Shown: one piece after another, positions 5,570 to 11,586 of the stretch | How the letters are laid out: the number at the start of each line of letters is the position of its first letter | How positions within the stretch are numbered: the stretch's first letter is position 1 | Assembly: GCA_937894805.1 (NCBI GenBank) | Contig: CALAYR010000053.1 | Location: 1-11,586 of the forward strand | DNA from: an uncultured Acidimicrobiaceae bacterium | GTDB taxonomy: Bacteria; Actinomycetota; Acidimicrobiia; Acidimicrobiales; RAAP-2 | Length of the DNA: 11,586 bases | Reading direction: 5' to 3' | Notes under the pieces: model-generated | Databases searched by the model: none | Told to the model about the DNA's origin: nothing | The model's input: the letters and a program-made list of their open reading frames with translations, nothing else | Translations under genes and position numbers: made by a program

Positions 5570-6409
5570 CTAACTGCGAATCCAAGCGAGACCAACGATG
5601 CCCGGCCCGCCGTGGGTCCCAACGGTGGAACCCATGTCACCGACAACGAGTTCGTGAACGGTCGGAATCTCCTTCAGCATGGCGACAATGACGTCGACGT
5701 CGGGAGCTTCGCCGTGGGTGACGGCAATGCGTTCGATCGGGCCAGCCGCCTTGGCTGCCGCAACGAGGGAGGCAAAGGCCTTGGTGCGGGTCCGGGCCCG
5801 TCCCGCTTCGGCGACGAGTCCGTCCTTCAGCTCCAGCAAGGGCTTAATGGAGAGCATGGAACCGAAGATGGCCTTGGCGCCCTTGAGGCGACCGCCCTTA
5901 ATCAGGTGCTCGAGCGTGTCGATGGTGCCACAGACGCCAACCTTGCCGGCGAGCTCTGCGCCACGAGCGGCGAGTTCATCCAAAGCAGATCCCGTGGCGG
6001 CGCGCTCGGCCAGGTCGATAGCAATCATGCCTTCGGCCATTGTCACCGCGCGCGAGTCAATGACTTGCACGGGAATCTGGTCGGCCACGGCCTGGGCGGC
6101 GAGGGTGGCCGACTGGTGGGTCGCCGAGAGGTCGGAGGAGAGGGTCACGACGATGACGCCATCAGCGCCATCAGCCTTGGCCTTGAGGTAGGCCTCCTGG
6201 AAGGCACCTGGTGAAGGAGCGGCCGTTTCGGGCAACTCCGAGGAGGCCTTACATTTGGCCCAGAACTCGTGGGGGTTGAGGTCACGACCGTCGACGAACT
6301 CCTCGTCGCCAAAGCGCACGGTCAGTGGCACGATGTCGATGTTGAGCCGGTTGGCGATGTCCAGCGGTAGGTCCGCGGCGCTGTCGGTAATTACACGAAT
6401 AGTGGCCAT
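5570..6409 (-). CDS. DegV family fatty-acid-binding protein
   Basis: DegV proteins bind one long-chain fatty acid; some act as FakB subunits that present it to the kinase FakA. The 279-residue product has the family N-terminus VITDSAADLP (6-15), the TAAPSPGAF segment (62-70) that normally reads TSxPSP, VVTLSSDLSATHQSA (87-101), IKGGRLKGAKA, LSIKPLLELKDG and the C-terminal VGTHGGPGIVGLAW (263-276). The fatty-acid head group is normally held by TSQPS-type and HGGPG-type loops, and both are recognisable. The ATG at 6409 has a strong GGGGAGGG ending about 5 nt upstream. It sits 24 nt after murJ and 29 nt before the small membrane gene. No FakA kinase is in the window, so a FakB role is unproven. 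Confidence 0.93.
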   Translation of the reverse strand: MATIRVITDSAADLPLDIANRLNIDIVPLTVRFGDEEFVDGRDLNPHEFWAKCKASSELPETAAPSPGAFQEAYLKAKADGADGVIVVTLSSDLSATHQSATLAAQAVADQIPVQVIDSRAVTMAEGMIAIDLAERAATGSALDELAARGAELAGKVGVCGTIDTLEHLIKGGRLKGAKAIFGSMLSIKPLLELKDGLVAEAGRARTRTKAFASLVAAAKAAGPIERIAVTHGEAPDVDVIVAMLKEIPTVHELVVGDMGSTVGTHGGPGIVGLAWIRS

Positions 6410-6433
6410 AAAGCCCTCCCCAAAATTGGTTGA

Positions 6434-8020
6434 CTACACCTTCCCACGAACCAGGGCGCCAAAGTCGGACTTTCGCACGGCGTGGCGGAAAAAGAAGAGA
6501 AACGTAAGCAGGCCCGCGCCGGAGGCCAGCCCCGTTCGCACCGCCAGCCCCGCACCAGTGGTCGAGCCCATAAAGCTGTAGGCCACCGCCGCAGTGAGTG
6601 CCGAGGAGATCGAAGCCAGCAGGAGCCGGCGGAAATGGGATTCAAGGAATACGGCACCAACGCTGGTCTGGCGATAGTGCATGACGCCCAGACCGGCGAC
6701 GGCCGCGAGCGTGTAAGAAATCGAAATGGCACTGATGAGGGCACCAAGCGAATGGCGGCCTATGGCGGCGGCGAGTATTACCGTGGCGAGATTCTGCAGG
6801 GCGTAGAGCCCGAAGATGTCGGCTCCGCGCTGTTGGGCCTGGAGGCCTCGGATAATTACCTGAAAGACGGTGTAGCCCGGAAGACCGGTAGCCAACACCG
6901 CGAGCACGACGCCGGCTTCGAGCGTGACGGAGCCGTCGGCGTGATTAAGGAGGAGAGCCACGATGGGCTGGGCCAAGATGACCATGAGCGCGGCCAAGGG
7001 CACGACAATCGTGAGCGAGGTGCGCAGGGCATCCATGAGTCGCTCGCGGTAGCCGTGGCGATCGTCTGAGGTGTAGAGCGCAATGAGGTCGGTGTTCACG
7101 GCCTGCAGGACGCTGGCGACCACAACGGCGAAGGGCATCTGCATGAAGGCCCAGCCGTAGGTGTAGGCCGACACCGGTCCACTGCCCCCAACACCAAATG
7201 CCAGGGCCAATACGAAATAGAGAGCCACCTGGTTAACAATGACTACGAGGATGGTCCAACTCCCGAGTCGCAGCACGCCTCGCACGGCCTCATCACGCAT
7301 ATCGAGTCGAAGTCGAACGCGACCCAGACGACTCGACATCAACGAAGGGACCAGGACAAAAAATTGTGCGAGCAGCCCCAGTGTGGTGCCGAGTGCGAGC
7401 AGCGTGAGCTCCCTCGTGCCGAGCACTGAAGTGACGGTGGGGGCCGGTACGGCGATGTGGAACCAAATCAAGACGGCAATCGCCACCACGTTGTTAACAA
7501 TCGGGGCGTAACTAACGGCACCGAACTTGTGGCGAATCTGTAAGAGCACGCCGCTGAGCGACAAGATGCCGTAGAGAAAGACCTGAGGTGCGAACCATCG
7601 AAGGAAGGTGGTCGCCACCTCGCGTTGGTTCTGCAACACCACGACGTCACGATGAGGATCTAAGTGATTGAAGGCCGTCATGGCGTCGACGATGTAGGGC
7701 GCAAAGATCCACGTCAGCAGCGTGGCGACCGCCAGGACAATCAACGTCAACGTGACAACACTGGAGATAGAGCGCCACGCCTTGCGCTCACCATCGAGTG
7801 TGATGCGTTGGACGAAGACGGAAAGAAACGTTGCGCCGATGACTCCACCGATGACGAGGTCGTAGAGCGAGTTGGGAATGGTGTTGGCGAGGTTGAATCC
7901 GTCAGCGAGGGGAGTGAAACCCAAGACGTAGGCGAGCACCAAGGTGCGCAAAAGCCCACTCAATCGCGAGATCATCGTGCCGGAGGCGAGGGTGATGACG
8001 CGTCGTTGCAGGGAGCTCAT
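6434..8020 (-). CDS. murJ: Lipid II flippase MurJ (MviN)
   Basis: MurJ moves lipid II, the peptidoglycan precursor, across the cytoplasmic membrane. The 528-residue protein is hydrophobic throughout, with about 14 helices expected. Family marks are SRLSGLLRTLVLAYVLG (18-34), ADGFNLANTIPNSLYDLVIGG (39-59) and APIVNNVVAIAVL. YDLVIGG in place of the proteobacterial RRxFAEG segment is typical of actinobacterial MviN. The protein ends shortly after the last helix (FFFRHAVRKSDFGAL), so the C-terminal pseudokinase and extracellular domain of M. tuberculosis MviN are absent. The ATG at 8020 overlaps the TGA of the upstream gene as ATGA. No Shine-Dalgarno is obvious, so coupled translation is likely. 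An in-frame upstream GTG at 8071 would lie deep inside the preceding gene. Confidence 0.96.
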   Translation of the reverse strand: MSSLQRRVITLASGTMISRLSGLLRTLVLAYVLGFTPLADGFNLANTIPNSLYDLVIGGVIGATFLSVFVQRITLDGERKAWRSISSVVTLTLIVLAVATLLTWIFAPYIVDAMTAFNHLDPHRDVVVLQNQREVATTFLRWFAPQVFLYGILSLSGVLLQIRHKFGAVSYAPIVNNVVAIAVLIWFHIAVPAPTVTSVLGTRELTLLALGTTLGLLAQFFVLVPSLMSSRLGRVRLRLDMRDEAVRGVLRLGSWTILVVIVNQVALYFVLALAFGVGGSGPVSAYTYGWAFMQMPFAVVVASVLQAVNTDLIALYTSDDRHGYRERLMDALRTSLTIVVPLAALMVILAQPIVALLLNHADGSVTLEAGVVLAVLATGLPGYTVFQVIIRGLQAQQRGADIFGLYALQNLATVILAAAIGRHSLGALISAISISYTLAAVAGLGVMHYRQTSVGAVFLESHFRRLLLASISSALTAAVAYSFMGSTTGAGLAVRTGLASGAGLLTFLFFFRHAVRKSDFGALVRGKV

Positions 8021-9963
8021 CGGGCGTGCTTGCCGGGACTCTTGCGACGGGTAGTCCGCCACCACCACCATGCGATAACGAGCAGCGACCCGGCCGACAG
8101 GGCGTAACCCACTACGGAGGCCGAGGTGTAGCGAACCTGAATCGTGCCGGAGGCGATTACCACCTGGCCGTCAGTTGTTGTGAGCTTGATGGTCATCAGC
8201 GACGAAGTGCCTTGCGTCATCGTGGCGCTGATGGGGGTCGATGCAGTCTGGGTCAAGATGCCGACCGGGATGACGCGTCCACCCGGGAACTCAATCCGAT
8301 CGGCGCTAACCCGCAACAGTCCGGTGATGCCGTAGTCGGCCGAACTGTAGAGCGTGACGGGAATCGTGCCAGAGGCCGAAGCCAAGATGACCGTGCTCTG
8401 GTCGATTCGGAAATTTGCGAGTTCATCTTTCACGGCGCGCTGGGCGTTAGCCACGCCGTTGGCGTGTGAGCGCAGCCCAACTTCAGCTTGGAGGCGGGCC
8501 ATCTGAATGCGGAGTAACGGTGCCGGGGTGCTGAAGGTGGCAGTCAAACTTGCGGCGTCTCGCTTGAGCTGGGCGAGGGTCGTGATTTCACTGGCGCGCC
8601 ACGGCGCGACGGGGGCGGTCGCCAAACTCCGCACTGCCGGAGCGCGGTTGGCGCCAACTTGGCTACTCGTGGCCGATGCATCAATTGAGCGTTGGGTCAA
8701 CAGTGGTGATGCCCGCATCGCCGAAGCGAGTTCTTTGGTGAAGGTCGGCGAGGCCTGCTCGAGGTTGGTCGTGATGACCTCGGTGCGGGGACTACGAGCG
8801 TTGGGGGCCTGGTAGTAGAGCATCGAGAGCGTGCCCATAGTGAGAGCCGCTAACCGACTCGGTTCAATATCATCACGATTCGCGAGTGCCGATAGTGGCG
8901 AATCGACCGCGAGGGCTCGAGCACTCGCGGGAACTCCGACCATCCGAAATGGGGCACCCCAGCCCAGCGTGCGAGATGGTGCTGACCGTAGAGCCTCCTC
9001 CCCAATCACGATGACGTGGCGGCCCTGGTGATTCACGGCCGTGGCCGACGTCGAACCGATAAGACCGGGAAGGAAGACGGCGTTGGTCATCCGACTCTCC
9101 GAGGTCACCGCGCTGAGGAGTTGTTCGACAACGAAGAAGTGTTGTGGAATATCGACCCCGAGTCCGTGCGTTCGCAGTGATCCATAGTCCATAGATCGCG
9201 CACCCATGGCCATGACGCGGTGTTGGGGCGCCACAAGGAAGCTCCGGAGCGCTTCGACGTACTGCGCGGCAATGGGGTTGTCACTCGTGAGCGTGCGGTG
9301 GAGCTCGTCGGCCGACAGGGCGACCGTTATCGGTTCGGGGTTCGCCGCGAGAGCCAACAAGGCTGTAGCCGCGGAACTCCAGGAGTCCACGGAGACGGCC
9401 TGACTCTTGAGCGTCCACGCCACGCGTAGGGGACGGGGAACCACGCCATTAGTGATGGTGACGAGTGACCACATCGATACTTGGCTACCCCGCGCAGTCA
9501 CCGAATACTGCAGAGGAAAGACGCCATTGCACCGCGAACCACACTGGCTATGGAGCAGTGGTCGCACGGATCCGCACGAGGCGTAACTCTCTCGCCAGAC
9601 GCCGACGGCGACATCGAACGTGGCCGACTGACCCTTGATGCAATTCAGTACGAAGGTTCCGGTGGAGTCGAGGGGTGTTGTCCCCGGACCCTGGCCCGAG
9701 ATCACGGCCTCGACAGCGCTGCGGGTCCGCAGTGCGGGGTAGAGGGTGATGCGGGCCGTGGCCGTGGCATTCGATCCGCCGGTTTGGAGGGTGACGCGCA
9801 TGTGGCCGTGGCCGTTGGTGCCGACGACCACGGTGGCATCTTGGTGGGCCAGACGAGGGCGAAGGGTCTCGGCTTGCGCCGGTGATGTAAGCCCACCCCA
9901 GGACGCCACTCCCAGAAGCAAGGCACTCGAGACTCGCCAAACGCGAGGGAAGCGCAACTGCAT
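8017..9963 (-). CDS. Secreted, membrane-anchored DUF6049-type protein (Rv3909-like)
   Basis: A 648-residue exported protein. From the ATG at 9963 the N-terminus is a signal peptide: basic MQLRFPRVWR, hydrophobic VSSALLLGVASWGGL and a cleavage site after AQA (residue 31). A long extracellular part follows, with beta-rich Ig-like segments near the end (IPVTLYSSADYGITGLLRVSADRIEF in part). One C-terminal helix at about 614-635 ends in four tryptophans (W632-W635), then a basic tail RTTRRKSPGKHAR. This is the layout of the actinobacterial Rv3909/DUF6049 family, always next to murJ; no biochemical function is established. Assignment rests on position and architecture more than motifs. GTG at 10029 is in frame but would bury the signal peptide. 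No Shine-Dalgarno precedes the ATG; a TAAATT element 8 nt upstream suggests a nearly leaderless mRNA. It is the first gene of the minus-strand cluster. Confidence 0.85.
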   Translation of the reverse strand: MQLRFPRVWRVSSALLLGVASWGGLTSPAQAETLRPRLAHQDATVVVGTNGHGHMRVTLQTGGSNATATARITLYPALRTRSAVEAVISGQGPGTTPLDSTGTFVLNCIKGQSATFDVAVGVWRESYASCGSVRPLLHSQCGSRCNGVFPLQYSVTARGSQVSMWSLVTITNGVVPRPLRVAWTLKSQAVSVDSWSSAATALLALAANPEPITVALSADELHRTLTSDNPIAAQYVEALRSFLVAPQHRVMAMGARSMDYGSLRTHGLGVDIPQHFFVVEQLLSAVTSESRMTNAVFLPGLIGSTSATAVNHQGRHVIVIGEEALRSAPSRTLGWGAPFRMVGVPASARALAVDSPLSALANRDDIEPSRLAALTMGTLSMLYYQAPNARSPRTEVITTNLEQASPTFTKELASAMRASPLLTQRSIDASATSSQVGANRAPAVRSLATAPVAPWRASEITTLAQLKRDAASLTATFSTPAPLLRIQMARLQAEVGLRSHANGVANAQRAVKDELANFRIDQSTVILASASGTIPVTLYSSADYGITGLLRVSADRIEFPGGRVIPVGILTQTASTPISATMTQGTSSLMTIKLTTTDGQVVIASGTIQVRYTSASVVGYALSAGSLLVIAWWWWRTTRRKSPGKHAR

Positions 9964-10021
9964 GCAGAATGAATTTAGTAGCGCACGCCGCCGCGGCCGA
10001 GTCCTACTACCCTCAATACCC
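9964..10021. promoter_or_regulatory. Divergent control region between the DUF6049 gene and pcnA
   Basis: Only 58 bp separate the proposed starts. On the minus strand TAAATT (9972-9977 on the plus numbering) sits 8 nt upstream of the ATG at 9963 and resembles an actinobacterial TANNNT -10 element placed for a near-leaderless transcript. On the plus strand TACCCT (10008-10013) lies 8 nt upstream of the GTG at 10022, which fits the same pattern more weakly. No convincing -35 elements are visible. The stretch in between is GC-rich (CGCCGCCGCGGCCG). Confidence 0.35.
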
Positions 10022-11443
10022 GTGAGCACGCTTGCTGGGCTAAACCAGTTACTGGTTGAATACGGCCCCTTGGCCCAGGCGTTTTCGGCCGAAGGCTTCT
10101 CCCTCTACGCCGTTGGTGGCTCTGTGCGTGACGCCATTCTCACGGGAAACCACGATTCTGACGACGTCGATTTCGCGACGAACGCCCGCCCGGACGACAT
10201 TTTGCGGCTCCTCACGCCTTTTTGCACCACCACGTGGGAGATGGGCCGGGCCTTTGGCACCATTGGGGGCCAACTAAGGAGCAATCGCAAGAAGATCGAA
10301 GTCACGACCTTTCGCTCCGAAGAGTATGTCGACCACAGCCGCAAGCCTGAAGTGGTTTTCGGGGATTCCCTGGAAGTCGATCTTTCTCGTCGGGACTTCA
10401 CGATTAACGCCATGGCCTTTGACCTGGTAAAGCCCGAACTAATTCAGCCGGCCGATGGACTCAGCGACCTCAACGCCAAGCGGCTGCGAACTCCAATCGA
10501 CGCGGCCGTCTTGTTTAGTGACGATCCCCTGCGCATGCTTCGGGCCGCCCGATTCGCCTCCCGGTTTGAGTTTGAGATCGATCAAGAGATCGAAGCGGCC
10601 GCCGCGACGATGGCCGATCGCATCACGATTGTTTCGCCGGAGCGCATTCGCGTCGAACTCGACCTGCTGATGATGACCAAGCGTCCTTCGATCGGCCTGG
10701 ACTTCATCGTCCGCACCGGACTGGCTCAGCACTTCTTGCCCGAGTTGCCGGGACTGGCCCTCGAGCAAGACCCCATTCACCAACACAAAGATGTGCTGAC
10801 CCACACGTACGCCGTCGTGGAAAAGGTTCGCATCCACAAAGCACCGAGCGAAGAGTCACCGGAAGGTGCCTCCAATCTCGTCACCCGCCTCGCCGCCTTA
10901 TTCCACGACATCGGCAAACCCAAGACCCGCGCCTTCACCGACAACGGCGTGACCTTTCACGGTCACGATCACGTCGGCGCGCGCATGACGAAGAAGCGCA
11001 TGACCGCGCTCAAGTACAGCCAACAGATGATTGACGACGTCTCGCTACTCGTCGAACTCCACCTGCGCTTTCACACTTACGCGATGGGGTGGAGCGACGC
11101 GGCCGTGCGACGATACGTCCGTGACGCCGGTCACCTCTTAGAAGAGCTCAATGAGCTCACCCGCTGTGACTGCACGACGCGAAACAAGCGCAAGGCCCAG
11201 ATTCTCGATCAACGCATGAACGATCTCGAAGATCGCATTGTGGAGTTGCGCGCGCAGGAAGACCTCGATTCTCAGCGCCCCGCCCTCAGTGGCGATCAAG
11301 TGATGAGGATTCTCAACATCACCCCGTCACGCGCGGTCGGTGAAGCGCTGAACTTTCTCCTGGCGATTCGCCACGAGGAGGGTGAGATCAGTGAAGAAGA
11401 GGCCACTACTCGCCTGTTGGCGTGGTGGCAAGAACGCTCGTAA
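10022..11443 (+). CDS. pcnA: CCA tRNA nucleotidyltransferase with HD domain
   Basis: This enzyme adds or repairs the 3'-CCA of tRNAs; the actinobacterial form is often labelled PcnA. From GTG 10022 it has 473 residues, matching family length. The nucleotidyltransferase domain shows LYAVGGSVRDAIL (28-40), the metal-binding DVD (48-50), GRAFGTIGG, RRDFTINAMA (123-132) and DDPLRMLRAARF (167-178). An HD domain follows, with HQHKDVLTHT and LFHDIGK (H295, D296), then RALKYSQQMIDD-like and CTTRNKR segments as in the mycobacterial protein. The ATG at 9962 is an alternative start: GAGGGA at 9945-9950 lies upstream, but the 20 extra residues are arginine-rich, use uncommon codons (cta, ata) and would make the start overlap the divergent gene. 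The mutT4 gene found beside pcnA in mycobacteria is absent here. Confidence 0.96.
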   Translation: MSTLAGLNQLLVEYGPLAQAFSAEGFSLYAVGGSVRDAILTGNHDSDDVDFATNARPDDILRLLTPFCTTTWEMGRAFGTIGGQLRSNRKKIEVTTFRSEEYVDHSRKPEVVFGDSLEVDLSRRDFTINAMAFDLVKPELIQPADGLSDLNAKRLRTPIDAAVLFSDDPLRMLRAARFASRFEFEIDQEIEAAAATMADRITIVSPERIRVELDLLMMTKRPSIGLDFIVRTGLAQHFLPELPGLALEQDPIHQHKDVLTHTYAVVEKVRIHKAPSEESPEGASNLVTRLAALFHDIGKPKTRAFTDNGVTFHGHDHVGARMTKKRMTALKYSQQMIDDVSLLVELHLRFHTYAMGWSDAAVRRYVRDAGHLLEELNELTRCDCTTRNKRKAQILDQRMNDLEDRIVELRAQEDLDSQRPALSGDQVMRILNITPSRAVGEALNFLLAIRHEEGEISEEEATTRLLAWWQERS

Positions 11444-11448
11444 CAGCA

Positions 11449-11481
11449 AACGTCCCGGCCACCTGAGGCGACCGGGACGTT
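11449..11481. terminator. Strong hairpin after pcnA, probably bidirectional terminator
   Basis: AACGTCCCGG (11449-11458) and CCGGGACGTT (11472-11481) form a perfect 10-bp stem with a 13-nt loop, starting 6 nt after the pcnA stop. On the plus strand the tail is CACACGTACG with no U-run. On the minus strand the stem is followed by TGCTGTT after the TT that ends it, slightly more U-rich. The placement between convergent genes supports a two-way terminator. Confidence 0.75.
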
Positions 11482-11527
11482 CACACGTACGTTCTAAAAC
11501 TTCGGCAGCTACCTGCCTACAGCTGAC

Positions 11528-11586
11528 CTAGGGCCAGATGGGGTTGTCGGCACCAGCGTCCGCGAAGGCTTCCACCATGTTGTGGG
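11528..11586 (-). CDS. C-terminal end of an unidentified protein, cut by the window edge
   Basis: The minus strand reads HNMVEAFADAGADNPIWP and then TAG at 11530-11528. Nearly all codons end in G or C, as in the neighbouring genes, and the frame stays open to the edge. It converges on pcnA with the hairpin at 11449-11481 between them, as expected for a real gene end. Eighteen residues are too few to name a family. Confidence 0.45.
   Translation of the reverse strand, partial: HNMVEAFADAGADNPIWP

Noticed and set aside
5612..6214. 200-residue plus-strand reading frame opposite degV
   Set aside because: Low-complexity antisense shadow of DegV; no recognisable domain.
9746..9961. N-terminal extension of PcnA into the divergent gene
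   Set aside because: It lies antisense to the signal-peptide region of the DUF6049 gene and does not resemble nucleotidyltransferases.
10230..10238. CCACGTGGG inside pcnA as a parS site
   Set aside because: Core only; flanking bases do not form the palindrome.

Overview
The window looks like chromosomal DNA from an actinobacterium, most likely of the Acidimicrobiia type, taken from close to the replication origin. The grounds are the gene order rsmG-parA-parB | cwlM-trxA-trxB-...-murJ-Rv3909-like | pcnA, which matches the actinobacterial (for example Mycobacterium tuberculosis) origin-proximal block, together with actinobacterial-style protein sequences and moderately high GC with GC-ending codons. 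The class assignment is inference. I see no mobile element, CRISPR array, tRNA or rRNA.

Layout, left to right. 1-587 (+): the 3' part of rsmG. 588-1132: a gene-free centromere-like spacer with five parS sites, ending in a sigma70-type promoter and a 5'-UTR hairpin. 1133-2837 (+): parA and parB, overlapping by 8 nt. 2838-2973: an AT-rich convergent spacer with hairpins. 2974-9963 (-): seven tightly packed genes, probably one operon, read in the order Rv3909-like (DUF6049) secreted/membrane protein, murJ lipid II flippase, a DegV fatty-acid-binding protein, a small two-helix membrane protein, trxB, trxA, and a CwlM-like degenerate amidase. Start and stop codons overlap at two junctions (ATGA and GTGA). 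9964-10021: a very short divergent control region. 10022-11443 (+): pcnA, the CCA-adding enzyme. 11449-11481: a strong hairpin, then the last 18 codons of another minus-strand gene running off the window.

The genes cover chromosome segregation (ParA, ParB, parS), peptidoglycan precursor export and its control (MurJ plus a CwlM-type pseudo-amidase), the cytoplasmic thiol-redox pair (TrxA, TrxB), and RNA modification or maturation (RsmG, PcnA). No wholly new system is evident. The points most worth a second look are the five-site parS array with two classes of site and repeated flanks, the CwlM-like gene that seems to lack any ATG/GTG/TTG start and any zinc-site residues, the almost shared divergent start of the DUF6049 gene and pcnA, and the replacement of the sigM/anti-sigma pair of mycobacteria by degV and a small membrane protein.
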